Below, piece after piece: positions 21,362 through 32,009 of a DNA stretch of 64,000 nucleotides (positions within the stretch are counted from its first letter, which is position 1; each line of letters begins with the position of its first letter). A program made the position numbers and the translations under genes. The notes under the pieces were generated by a model. The model was not told the DNA's origin. It was given only the letters and a program-made list of their open reading frames with translations, and searched no databases. Source of the DNA: Portulaca oleracea (Eukaryota > Streptophyta > Magnoliopsida > Caryophyllales > Portulacaceae). The stretch spans positions 13,522,001 to 13,586,000 of the forward strand of contig CM055888.1 of NCBI GenBank assembly GCA_029582165.1, written 5' to 3'.

Positions 21362-21830
21362 ACATTCGTCCAACGGTTGCCACCTAAAGGCCTCCAACGA
21401 TGTCGTCAGTGACAGTCGTCCAATGGTTGCCACTTAAAGGCCTCCAACGATGTCGTCAGCAACATTCGTCCAACAGGTTCCATGTAAAGGTCTCAGACGA
21501 TGTTAGCAACAGCAGTCGTTCAAATGGATGCCACATAAAGGTCTCCAACGACATTCTTAGCATCAGTCGTCCAACGGTTGCAACCTAAAAGTGACCGATG
21601 ACCTCATCAGCAGCAACAGTCGTCCAAACGAATTCCACTTAAAAGTCTCCAACGACATTCTCAGTATCAGTCGTCCAACGGTTGCCACCTAAAGGTTACC
21701 TACGACCTCTTCATCGGCGTCAGTCGTGTAACGGATTCCACTTAAAGGTCTCCAACGACATCTTCAGCAGGAGTCGTCCAACGGTTGCCATCTAAAGGTT
21801 ACCGACGACATCATCATCAGTAACATCATG
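21362..21830. repeat. ~60-bp tandem repeats, family 5 of X2
   Basis: About eight copies of gtcgtccaacggttgccacc + taaaggtctccaacgacat + a variable cagcaac/cagtatc joint. Two variants (ggttgccacctaaagg and gattccacttaaagg) alternate in the later part. Confidence 0.88.
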
Positions 21831-21911
21831 TGGTGGCCATAAAAAAGAGCACCGCCAGCATCAAGACAGACATCAAGTCTACTTTGACCTTCGTCCTATT
21901 TGTACTCGATC

Positions 21912-21926
21912 AAAGTGGGGGCTGTC
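21912..21926 (+). promoter_or_regulatory. Polypurine tract of X2
   Basis: aaagtgggggctgtc lies immediately before the 3' LTR start TGTAGACACC and would prime plus-strand synthesis. AAAGTGGGGGC is a familiar Tat-type PPT. Confidence 0.85.
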
Positions 21927-23702
21927 TGTAGACACCGGATTTTGTACCGGGACAAGTGTACAAATCAAGCACAACAAGAAAAGAGGCTAGAAGGAAAGCG
22001 AAGTCATTGAGCCTCGATCAATGAAGAGTTACCAGGTCAACCCACAACAAAAAGCCTTCATTTTCTACCCTTTCCACATACATATGCCCACCATTTCGAA
22101 TCACATTTTTTTCACAAGTCTCGTTGGCCCCATTTCTTTTTTTGAGAGTAAAGTACACATCATAAGCTTTCCCACGCCTTTTGAATTGCCTCAATTGGAG
22201 TCGGGATGAAAGAGTTATGGCCGTTTGAAGTGACACTTAGCCAGTTCAAAACCCACGCGGGTTTTAACAACTCTCAGGCCCAGAAATCTGGCCCAGTAAG
22301 CAAATCCGGCCCATAAGACTGTTAAATCCGCGCGGGTTTTCTATCACCTGAAGCGCGTCGTTTTGCTATGTCCACGTCAGCGATCCGTGTGAGATCATTC
22401 AAAACCCGCGCGGGTTTTCTTTTCCAAAAGCTAGCGCCAATATCTTGATCATCCCTCTGATTTTAGCCCACATGCCATTGACATCTGCCTTAACTTTCAA
22501 AACCCGCGTGGGTTTTAGGATTGTATGGCATGATCATGGGGATGTGTCCCCATAATTTTCCCTCCAAACCTCACCTCATTCACCTATGAATACCCCCCTC
22601 CATTCCATTCATTCATCATCAACAACTCTCATAAACCATCACCATTATACTCAAATTCTCATCAACTATCATCATCATACTACCAAAACTCTCTCAAAAT
22701 CCTCCCCCACCTATGTCCATACTCTCTTAAACCCACTTCTCTAATCACTCATACACCATTATTATCCATCCATTTCATCCATAATCCAAGTGCTATCCTA
22801 CTATACTCAAGTCTCCATTTCATACAAGCGCCTCTCCAAGGATTTTTTAAGAGAAGTTCGGTACATCCATCGCTGTACCAATACTTTAAGTGAGGTTTGA
22901 GCATCTTTCATTTTAATCATGTAATTACATTTGTTTACTGCTTTACATGTACATTATTATGTAAAACATTTCTATCAAATTTGCATGACTCGGAATATAA
23001 TTTCGTAAAATTAATTAAACTTCTCCCCGCTCTTTTTCATTTTAATGTCGATTTTAGTAGAGTTTGTTTTCTAACAGGCGAATTCGAGAGTTCTTATAAT
23101 TCTCGAATTCGTAACCTTACCCCCGGACTTAGAATCGGGTTTCGTAGACCGGAGCTATTTTTATTAATTTTATGGTTTGTCGATTTCCTTAAATCGGATG
23201 GCGACTCATTGTCACTTTTACAAATCCTTTTGGTTATTTAATAAACGATAATTGCACGAAAATAGTTATAAATAATTAGTACCACTTTTTATTAATCTAA
23301 GGCCACCCAAGAGAAAACGGGCCAGAAGATTAATAAAACCCGCACGGGTTTTATTAATTTTCACCCCCTTTTCTCTGGGTCGAAGCTGCACAGGGCCCGG
23401 CCCATGGCACCATAAAACCCGTGCAGGTTTTAGGGTCCCATGGCGGTCCCTTTGCTACTTCTTGGGCCCGGATGTAATAATGGGCCAGTACTAAATTTAT
23501 TAGTAAATTATTTTAGTATAATTTCGGGTGTTTGAATAATATAAAAGAGTTTGTAAAATAAATAAAGTTTCATCATCCCGAAATGAATTTCGAAAATAAA
23601 AATATCCTTATTTAAGGATTAAGCAACCTTAGTCGGCTCCCGATCACTTAAGTAGCGCATCCGAAAACAATTTCCCCGAACTGGATATTTCCGGGTCCTA
23701 CA
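21927..23702 (+). mobile_element. 3' LTR of X2
   Basis: This is the full 1776-bp LTR from TGTAGACACC to tcctaca. Its start matches X3 at 63912 (one visible change, ccgg to ccag), and its end is followed by aaact. Confidence 0.92.
22248..22516. repeat. Palindrome cluster in X2 3' LTR U3
   Basis: Motifs lie at 22248-22265 (AAAACCCACGCGGGTTTT), 22323-22340 (arm altered), 22401-22418 (perfect AAAACCCGCGCGGGTTTT) and 22499-22516 (AAAACCCGCGTGGGTTTT). Two more lie downstream at 23335-23352 and 23414-23431. Confidence 0.92.
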
Positions 23703-23991
23703 AAACTAGATTAACAGACTTGTTCAATCCAACAATACTCAATCCATAAAAGCAACTAGAAAGGTTTATCCCCCAAACTAAAGAAAACCATTCACTACTC
23801 ATGTTTGAAACACAAAACATATCAAAATCTACTCTAGAAAGCATGAAATCTAAAAGAAAGAGAAGTAAATCGAGATGGAAAATGATCTCCGCTTGAATGG
23901 TATTCGGTTGGGACTTTTGCTCCTCAACTTCTATCAAATTCTTGCAAACCGATCATCAAACTCCATAACTCTCAGTTTCACTAAGGATGAA
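23703..23991 (-). mobile_element. Solo LTR S, copy 2, piece between X2 and A
   Basis: It matches 1106-1396 and starts with the X TSD aaact. It is interrupted at 23992 by element A and continues at 36697. Confidence 0.9.
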
Positions 23992-25430
23992 TGATAAGTC
24001 GTTTTTATATAGAGTTTTTAGGGCTCAAAACATATCAGTTTCATGCTTTTTGTATCCGATATCTTGTATTTTTATGTCAATTTCCGTGATTTATAAACTT
24101 GTTCGCGAGTTTGGTATGTTTTATAAGAATTGATGAAATTATATCAAAAAGCATGAAGAATTGGAGGGAAAATAGCAAAAATCAAAGAAAATAAAAAAAG
24201 AGTTGAAGAAGAAGAAAAGAAAGGGAAGAAAGAATGGCCCAATCACACAGCCCAAGCCCAGATCAAGGCGGAAGAAGGAGACGCAGTTTGCATTTTATAA
24301 ACGCAGCCCGCGTCTCGTCCAGAAAGTTCACAAAACGGAAGAAAAGAAAACACGGGTAGTGTTTTTGGGGCGCAGCCGGCGAGTTTTCGCGGAAGACTAA
24401 CAATTTGGGCAAAACGCAGCTGCGTTTTGCAAATGCAGCCCGCGTTTTATGCCCTAATCCAGGCGTATAAAAGGGGTTCTTCTGCGCCGTTTAGAGAGGA
24501 TTTTGGACGGAGATTTTGACGAGACTTTTCAGAGAGCTTTTGAGGAGAATTTTAGAGTAGATTTTAGATACTTTTTCTAGGAAATTAATTCCAAAACATT
24601 GTTGTTAGATTAGATTGTTACCTGTGATCGAAGAACACGAAAGAGATCGATTCGGGTGACAAGAAGAGATCGATTCCGCCAATTCGAACACGGTTATCTC
24701 TATTTTACTTTTATGTTTTCTTGTTCTTGTTTAAATTTCGCAATGTTTATTTCTAGTATCATGAGTAACTAATTTCTTTAGTTTGGGGGATAAACTCAAT
24801 GTCCTTTGATTGAATTTGAATACAGTTTAGGTGTTAGGTTATCTTTGTATTCGTTTTATCTGCGTGTGATGTTTGTCATGGTAATTAGACAATAGAACGA
24901 CCGTTTGAGTCTTTACCTGGTCGTAGATTCTTGACAACAGAATGACAGTTTGAGTCTTGAATTGGATTGCGTAGATTAAATAGGTTTAGAAAATAGTTAG
25001 ACATAATGATTCTTGCCTAGGGTCAATTTATAATCAGTTTTTATCTTTAATTTGACTAAATAGTTAGAAATAATATTTAGTTAAATTACTGTAACTCACC
25101 TAGGATCGAAAGATCGAAGTGATAAGGCCTAGAAAGATTATAGACCCCGAATTATCTTTTTACCTGCACCGGAATTGTAGACGATTCGATTGATTGACTA
25201 GAGTGGACTCCCCTGAACGCTTTTTAGTATCTGGTTAAACCCTAAAAATTTCAGTTTTCCTAGTTTAGTTTAGAAAACCTTACCACACTCTTTGGATCGA
25301 CCTAGCATTCTTTGTAGTAAACTAGTTCAGTGTGTGGTTGAACGCAAATCCCTGAGAGAGAACGATATTTTATTACTACAGACACTGCACACTTGCGGTA
25401 CACAGACACCTATATGTTTTAGGTCTGTCA
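23992..25430 (+). mobile_element. 5' LTR of A
   Basis: 1439 bp, from TGATAAGTCG to ggtctgtca. It has a TATA box gtataaaag at 24465-24473. U3 is rich in aaacgcagcccgcgtttt-like inverted motifs. Confidence 0.92.
24409..24430. repeat. 22-bp perfect palindrome in A 5' LTR
   Basis: Arms gcaaaacgcag/ctgcgttttgc without a spacer, about 35 bp upstream of the TATA box. The 3' LTR lacks it (35706-35725 reads gcaaaacgcaacccgcgttt). Confidence 0.92.
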
Positions 25431-25436
25431 AGTTTT

Positions 25437-25454
25437 TGGCGCCGTTGCCGGGGA
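25437..25454 (+). promoter_or_regulatory. Primer binding site, tRNA-Asp type (A)
   Basis: TGGCGCCGTTGCCGGGGA, 6 nt after the LTR, is an exact complement of the plant tRNA-Asp 3' end (TCCCCGGCAACGGCGCCA). It is characteristic of Athila elements. Confidence 0.92.
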
Positions 25455-25576
25455 TTTGTTTCCCCAACCGCCATTGGACGAACGTGCTCTGGGTGACTAG
25501 GTTATTTAAATTATGTTATTTTTCTTTATTTTCCTTTATTACGTTTGGTATTCTTGTTTTTATCTTTTTCAGGTTT

Positions 25577-26848
25577 ATGCAAAAAGATTTCTCTTTTGAG
25601 TACGATCCCGAGATCGAACGCACACTCCGAGAGAGAAGGAAAAGAGCAAGGTTGGAGAAAGCATTTCAAGAAAACCAAGAAACGGACGAAGAAGAGCAGA
25701 AATGGGAATCGGAAAAGGAAGAAGAGATGGGAGAACAACAACAGATGACATTCGAGCAATATCTGACTCCCAATGTCACTAATCCGCAGTCAGCGATCAA
25801 CGTTCCGACCATCCAAGCAAACGACTTCGAATTACGACAATCCTTGATCAACTTAGTATCCAAATCACCATTCCATGGATTGTCCAATGAAGACCTGAAC
25901 CGACATCTTCGATTTTTTCGTCAAGCTTGTGACACTTAAAAGGCCAACAACGTGTCGGAAGACGCCATCAAATTGCGTCTCTTTCCGTTTTCATTGGAAC
26001 GCAAGGCTTGGGAGTGGCTCGATACACGTCCACCAAATTCGATCAGGACATTCGATGAACTCGCCAGCACCTTTTTGGCGAAATATTTTCCTCCAAGCAA
26101 GCTCACCAGCTTAAGGAATCAGATTTCTACATTCACGCAAGAGCCGGATGAGTCACTGTACGATGCTTGGGAGAGGTTTAAGGACATTCTTCGACAATGT
26201 CCTCAGCACGGATTTGAGCAGTGGGTCCTGATCCAATCATTTTACAATGGAGCAAGCGAGTCAACAAGAGGAAGCATCCTCTCGGCAGCCGGAGGAAATA
26301 TCTTGGGCAAAACAGTACCGGAAATCTGGACTTTGATCGAGAATCTGGCGAACAACTCTCGGCAGTGGTCAGAACCCCGCCCTAGAGCGGGAGGTAAGCA
26401 TGATTTTGATGCTATTTCGCTATTAACTGCTAAACTTGATTCGTTAGTGAAAAGAATAGACCACCAAGACTCGCCTGCACCCCTACTTTTATCATGTAAT
26501 TTTTGTAATTCGACCGATCATGCGACACTTGCTTGTCCTAAAGAATTAGCCCATAACGACCAAACTCAACAGGGTCACCATGTTGACCAAGGGCCAAACC
26601 TAGAAGTTCTAGTGAAAAATCTTCTATCAACCCAGCAAGAACAAGCAGGAACAATTAAATGCCTTCTAGAAAAAATTGAAACCTTAACTAACCTGAATGA
26701 AAAGTTGACTTCCCAAGCGACTTACCCTAATGACTCTTCTACCTCCTCCACCGATAGTGTATCAGGAGATTGTAGTGCCCTAACCCTTAGGAGCAAAAAA
26801 CAATTAGAAGAACCCAAGCGAAGAATTCCTGAAAATAGTTCGTCTTAA
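25577..26848 (+). pseudogene. gag: gag of A (Athila), one internal stop
   Basis: Structural Gag polyprotein of an Athila element. The frame opens at ATG 25577 (MQKDFSFEYD), passes an acidic N-terminal region and enters the retrotransposon Gag domain (IQANDFELRQSLINLV, then LRLFPFSLERKAWEWL, FLAKYFPPSKL, YDAWERFKDILRQCPQHG, QSFYNGAS). A zinc knuckle CNFCNSTDHATLAC (CX2CX4HX4C) lies at 26495-26536, followed by a region with weak coiled-coil character. One TAA at 25937-25939 splits the capsid domain and another TAA at 26846-26848 ends this part. The same frame then continues into protease, so Gag and Pol were originally one reading frame, as is usual in Athila. Confidence 0.9.
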
Positions 26849-27939
26849 CCAATTTCACATGACAACACTCCTGATAAGGACCCTGAGTCAGAAAAAGAAT
26901 CACCTATAGATGAAACCAATAAGGGGAGGAAAAAAAAGGAGGAGGAGCCGCCGGTAATTAAACAGAGAGTCTATGTACCAGCACCACCTTACCCTCAGAG
27001 GTTAGTTAGTACGAAACATGATAAACATTTTGGGAAATTTATGGAAATAATAAAACAACTTCAGGTTACTATTCCATTCAATGACGTGATCACGGAAATG
27101 CCTATTTATGCGAAATTTCTCAAAGAAATACTTAGTAACAAAAGGAAATTAGAAGAACATGAGATTATGGCCTTAAACGACTATTGTAGTGCGGCAATAC
27201 AAAACAAGTTTCCAACCAAACTTAAGGATCCCGGAAGTTTCACTATTCCTTGTGAAATAGGTAGCCTTCACATTGATCGAGCACTATGTGACTTAGGATC
27301 TAGCGTTAATTTAATGCCTCACTCTATGTATAAGAAATTAGGAATAGGCGAATTAAAACCTACCACGATTGCACTGCAATTAGCCGATCGTTCCATCAAA
27401 TACCCGGTAGGTGTTTTAGAAGACGTACCCATTAAGATAGGGGAAATCTTCGTTCCAGTAGATTTTGTTATTTTAGAAATGGACGAAGATTCGCAAACAC
27501 CAATCATCCTTGGTAGACCATTCTTAGCAACTTCGTGATGTTGCGTTGATGTTAATAATGGGAAGATGACCTTTAATGTAGGATCAGACAAGATTGAATT
27601 CAATCTAAAGCATGCAGCGAAATTTCCCTCTTTTTCTGATGATTGTAATCTAATAGACTATATTGAGGGAATTGTCACTGGTGCATCTACTAACGACCAG
27701 TCAAGTGATCCACTTGAACTATGTCTGCTCAATGATTGCTTGGTGCATGATGAAGAAGATGCTATAGCAGCCTACGCAAAACTATTAGATGAGGCACCTG
27801 AGGTAACAAGTGAGCCTAAAGAGGAATATAAGTTAACTGACAACCCTGACAGCGTGGAGCCTAAAGCCCTAGAAGTAGAACTGAAACCTTACCAGACACA
27901 CTACGATATGAGTTCCTAGGGCCAGACTCCACTTATCCT
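26849..27939 (+). pseudogene. Linker and protease of A
   Basis: This is the continuation of the gag frame. It holds the conserved Athila lead-in (PPYPQRL, FLKEILSNKRKL) and the retropepsin-like domain: LCDLGSSVNLMP in place of the active-site loop DxGSSxNLxP (27286-27321), ADRSIKYPVGVLEDV, and IILGRPFLATS at the C-terminal block. The cysteine-containing CDLGSS form is seen widely in Athila. A TGA at 27536-27538 follows FLATS, and after a further 110 codons a 1-nt loss near 27890 shifts the frame before the RT lead-in (FLGPDSTYP). Its role would be to process Gag-Pol inside the particle; this copy cannot produce it in fusion with RT. Confidence 0.88.
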
Positions 27940-29372
27940 GTGATTGTGAGTTCAACTTTGACAAAAGAAGAAACATCCTCATTATTGGATGTTTTGCGAG
28001 CTCACCGAAAGGCGATTGGTTATGTCATCGATGATCTAAAGGGAATACATCCATCTTTCTACATGCATAGAATTCTCCTTGAAGAAGACCATAAACCTTC
28101 AGTTGAACATCAAAGGAGACTCAACCCAAACATGAAGGAAGTAGTAAAGAAGGAGATATTGAAACTACTCAAGGCAGGGATAATTTATCCTATCTCAGAT
28201 AGCGAGTGGGTTAGTCCTGTTCATGTAGTCCCCAAGAAAGGAGGAATGACTGTAGTCAAGAATGAGAAAAATGAGTTAATTCCCACCAGGACTGTTACTG
28301 GATGGAGGATGTGTATCGACTACAGGAAACTGAACAAGGCTACTAGAAAATATCATTTTCCGCTACCATTTGTAGATCAAATGTTGGAGCGTCTAGCAAA
28401 GAATTCCTATTTTTTCTATTTGGACGGATATTCGGGATTCTTTCAAATTCCGATTCACCCTAAGGATCAAGAAAAGACAACCTTCACTTGTCCTTATGGG
28501 ACCTTTGCCTACAGAAGAATGCCTTTTGGACTGTGCAATGCACCTGCCACCTTTCAGAGGTGTATGATGGCAATCTTCGCCGAGTTTATTGAAGATATTG
28601 TAGAGGTTTTCATGGACGATTTCTCAGTTTACGGCACCTCATTTGACCTTTGCCTGTAAAATCTAAAACGGGTACTTCAAAGATTTGAAGAGGTGAACCT
28701 AGTGCTAAATTGGGAGAAATGTCATTTTATGGTACAAGAAGGAGTAGTTTTAGGACATGTGATCACTAACAAGGGAATTTCATTAGACAAAGCCAAGGTT
28801 AAAGTAATCGAAAAACTACCTCCGGCAGTATCAGTGAAGGGTATTAGAAGCTTCCTAGGTCATGTGGGGTATTATCGACGATTTATCAAAGACTTTGCTA
28901 AAATAGCAAAACCTCTCACAAACTTACTTGCCAAGGATGTTGCGTTCGAATTCAATGAGGGATGCTTAGTTGCTTTCCTGAAATTGAAACATGCTTTGGT
29001 ATCTGCACCGATAATGCAAGAACCAGATTGGAATCTACCTTTCAAAATTATGTGCGACACTAGCGATCACGCCGTAGGGGCAGTGCTAGGACAAAGAATT
29101 GATGGAAAACCTTATGCCATCTACTACGCTAGCAAAACTCTTGATGGAGCTCAGATGAATTATGCTACTACTGAAAAAGAATTTCTACCCGTGGTGTATG
29201 CCCTAGACAAATTTAGGCCCTATCTAATTAACTCCCAAGTCATAGTCTATACAGATCATGCAACCATCAAGCATTTAATGACGAAGGCTGATTCGAAACA
29301 CGTCTTATTCGCTGGGTATTATTACTCCAGGAATTTGACATTGAGATTCAAGACAAGCTTGGATTACAAAAT
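27940..29372 (+). pseudogene. Reverse transcriptase and RNase H of A
   Basis: RT domain with [25 protein letters not shown] (first catalytic Asp), [16 protein letters not shown] and VFMDDFSVYG (the xxDD box). Thumb/connection: VLGHVI, RSFLGHVGYYRRFIKDF. RNase H: MCDTSDHAVGAVLGQ, TTEKEFLPVVYALDKFRPYL and YTDHATIKHL, i.e. all of D-E-D. The RT frame is broken by a TAA at 28657-28659 just after the DD box. A 1-nt loss near 29299 shifts the frame at the end of RNase H, after which it resumes as VVADYLSRL at 29373. Catalytic residues are intact although the frame is not. Confidence 0.9.
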
Positions 29373-30772
29373 GTGGTGGCGGACTATCTTTCAAGGCTTC
29401 AATTTGACTCTCCAGTCAAGGATGACCTACCTATCAATGAGTGGTTTCCTCATGAACAACTCTTAGTCATAAATCGCCATTCAGCTCCATGGTTCGCAGA
29501 TTATGTGAATTACTTGCTTTGGGGAGCTCTTCCACCTGACCTGACTTATCAACAGAAAAAGAAATTCCTCTCTGATGTTAAAAGGTATGTTTGGGAAGAG
29601 CCGCTGTTATACAAACATTGCGGTGATGGGATTTACAGGCGGTGTATACCGGAAGAGGAAGTGCGAAACGTGCTATTCCATCTCCATGCTACTCCTTTCG
29701 GTGGACATTTTGGACCAGACAAGACGGTAGCCAAGGTTCTTCAAGCAGGTTTCTATTGGCCTACTATTACGAGAGATGTCCGGCGCTACGTTATATGCTG
29801 CGACAGATGCCAAAGAACGGGGAACATATCTCGAAGAAATGAGATGCCTCAAACTGGAATGCTAGAAGTTGAATTATTCGACGTATGGGGAATAGATTTC
29901 ATGGGACCATTTCCACCGTCCCATAAGAATCTCTAATTCTAGTCGCGGTAGATTATGTCTCTAAATGGGTAGAAGCCATAGCATCCCCAACTAATGACAC
30001 AAAAACAGTCATCAAGTTCCTCAAAAAGAATATCTTTTCTAGATTTGGGACTCCTAGAGCGCTCCTTAGCGACAATGGAACCCACTTCTGTAACCGACCA
30101 CTAGAGTCCCTACTAGCCAAATATGGAGTCAAACATAAGGTGGCGACACCTTATCATCCCCAAACTAGTGGTCAATCGAACTCTCGAATAGGGAAATAAA
30201 GAGCATTCTCAAGAAAACAGTTCATAGATCAAGGAAAGATTGGTCCCTAAAACTTGATGATGCGCTGTGGGCCTACAGAACTGCTTTCAAAACTCCTCTA
30301 GGCACCACACCCTACAAGTTAATATTCGGAAAAGCTTGTCATCTCCTGGTTGAAATTGAGCATAAGGCTTTCTGGGCCATTAAAACTCTTAATTTCGACC
30401 CTAAGATTGCGAAGGAAAAAAGAATTGTGCAACTTCAAGAACTTGATGAACTACGACAAGAGGCATATGAAAATTCTCGAATCTACAAGGAAAGAACCAA
30501 AACTTGGCACGATAAGCATATTATGAGAAGAAGATTTCAGGAAGGCGACATGGTGCTCATGTTCAACTCAAGGCTGACTCTTTCCCGGGAAACTGAAATC
30601 AAGGTGGACGGGACCCTACAAAGTAATACGCGCGTTCCCTCATGGAGCGATGGAGATTTGGCATGAGAATACTAGTTCATTTAAGGTAAATGGGCAGCGT
30701 TTGAAGCCATACTTAACTGGAGACGCCGACCTCCAGTCAGCAAAAAGACTACTAGAGGACCCCGACGAGTAG
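29373..30772 (+). pseudogene. Integrase of A
   Basis: N-terminal zinc-binding domain with HLHATPFGGHFG ... CCDRC (HHCC). The DDE core has [11 protein letters not shown] (D), then [11 protein letters not shown] (D) and the REIKSIL region that carries the third acidic residue. The C-terminal part ends near KVNGQRLKPYL and stops at 30772. Three frameshifts interrupt it: about 29936 (after SHKNL), about 30176 (next to the third catalytic residue) and about 30580 (before the LFPGKL block). Integrase would insert the cDNA into the host genome; here it is inactive. Confidence 0.88.
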
Positions 30773-31533
30773 GGTCCGTAACGTCGAGCTAACGACGTTA
30801 AACAAAGCAACTCCGGGGAGGTACACTGTTATCTGAAATTTACTCCTCCCCACATTTTTATTTATTCAGCACTTTTATTTTAAATTTTTACTTTTTAGCG
30901 TAATTTTTAATTTTGAAGTTTACTAATGTTTTTCTTTTAAGTGTGTAGAGAAAAAAAAAGATGAAGACTCAAGGAATTTATGGCTTTTATTAAATTATTA
31001 TTTTTAACCTAATGAATTTTATGTTGGTGGATGTTTGTAGGGATTTTTGGTATGTTAATTTTTAGGGAAAATAAGGAGCAAACAAAGAAAAAAGGAGAAA
31101 ACAAGTCAAAAGTTGCAAAAATTAAAAGCAGCAGCGTCAGGTAGGAAAACACAGCCAGCGTTTTCCAGGCGCTGGCTGCGTCCCAGATAGAAAGTTTGGC
31201 CGCCTGATTTTTACAAAACGTAGGCTGCGTTTTGAAAACGCAGGCCGCGTTTTTCAATTTTTCCAGAAAATTTTGCCCGCTTCTTCAATTGCTCGGCTTC
31301 CTCTTTCTTTTCTTTTTAAACAAACCTCCCCCTCTTTTTCCCTAACCTTTCGAAGCATCTCCCCCAAACGCGACCCAAGCGCCAGCCGTGCCTCCCACAA
31401 CCACCGTGCCGTCGTCGTCGATCCTCCCCGGCGCTGCCACCACACACCACTCTCCTCTCTCTCTTCTCCTCTCACTTGCACTCTCAAACTTAGAATTCTT
31501 AATTTTCATCCCTCTTCCCTCTTCAAACTCAAG
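30773..31533 (+). other. Non-coding leader upstream of Athila ORF2 in A
   Basis: The AT-rich start is followed (31130-31260) by GC-rich hairpins built of the same cgcag/ctgcgtttt motifs as the LTR U3. After them comes a pyrimidine-rich, GC-rich stretch (31264-31533) without any ATG that ends in CAAG|GTATGG, a good splice donor. It looks like a 5' untranslated exon. Confidence 0.5.
31152..31178. repeat. Hairpin in ORF2 leader of A
   Basis: Arms CAGCCAGCG (31152-31160) and CGCTGGCTG (31170-31178) pair perfectly around a 9-nt loop. A second imperfect inverted repeat, ctgcgttttgaaaacgcag, follows at about 31227-31245. Confidence 0.88.
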
Positions 31534-32009
31534 GTATGGAATTCTCAACTTTCCTCTTGTTCTTTGATTATGTACTTCATTCTTGGTATAAATTTGGTTG
31601 AATGCTTAAGTTTATTGAGTAATTTGTTCAAATTATATCATGTATCATGCCCTAGATTAGGATTTCTTGGTTTAGGTTTGATTTATGGATGAACTCTTGA
31701 TTAGGGCTTGGTAGAGTTGGTTGATCTTTGATCTTTTTGTTCCAGAATTGAGAGAATTATGTTGTTGGATGTGTTTAGAGAGCAATGTGATGATAAAATG
31801 GAGGAATTTAGGTCTAAGTTTTGGTTGTGATTAAGTTGTGGTGTTATACTATGTTTTTAGTAAGAATTTAGGTTAGATATATATTGATTTCAATCCCTAG
31901 TATCAAATAAGCATGGGGGGGTTAATATTACTAATCTTAGCATTATGATCATGCTTATTTGATACCTAGGATTTGTCTTGGTTATTTTACTGATTTGTGA
32001 GTATTTTAG
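31534..32009 (+). other. Candidate intron before Athila ORF2
   Basis: It has GT at 31534 (CAAG|GTATGG), a branch-like ttactgat at about 31987-31994 and AG at 32008-32009 directly before ATG 32010. Its 476-nt AT-rich composition contrasts with the GC-rich exon-like stretch upstream. It would allow ORF2 to be made from a spliced subgenomic RNA. This is inferred from sequence only. Confidence 0.5.
31896..31970. repeat. Long hairpin with G7 loop in candidate intron
   Basis: cctagtatcaaataagcat (31896-31914) and atgcttatttgatacctagg (31951-31970) are reverse complements except for one extra g. The 36-nt loop starts with a G7 run like the one in the PPT. Confidence 0.88.

Larger units (their letters stand above)
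12946..23702 (+). mobile_element. LARD-like LTR element X, copy X2 (Tat/Ogre-like, non-coding)
   Basis: A large LTR retrotransposon of about 10.8 kb with a 5'-truncated 5' LTR (about 12946-14529), a PBS (14533-14550), a 7.4-kb interior, a PPT (21912-21926) and a 3' LTR (21927-23702). LTR ends are TGTAGACACC and tcctaca. The 3' flank is aaact, equal to the 5 bases left of X3 (63907-63911). I searched all frames for gag, protease, RT (xDD), RNase H and integrase motifs and found none. The interior is mostly tandem repeats and purine-rich tracts. The PBS type, PPT (AAAGTGGGGGC) and hypervariable repeat content fit non-autonomous Tat/Ogre relatives. It would depend on another element's proteins. 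Confidence 0.85.

Noticed and set aside
31273..31692. 139-residue ORF with a serine/arginine-rich start
   Set aside because: It starts at TTG, has no ATG before the candidate splice donor and reads through the candidate intron. Better seen as a 5' untranslated exon.
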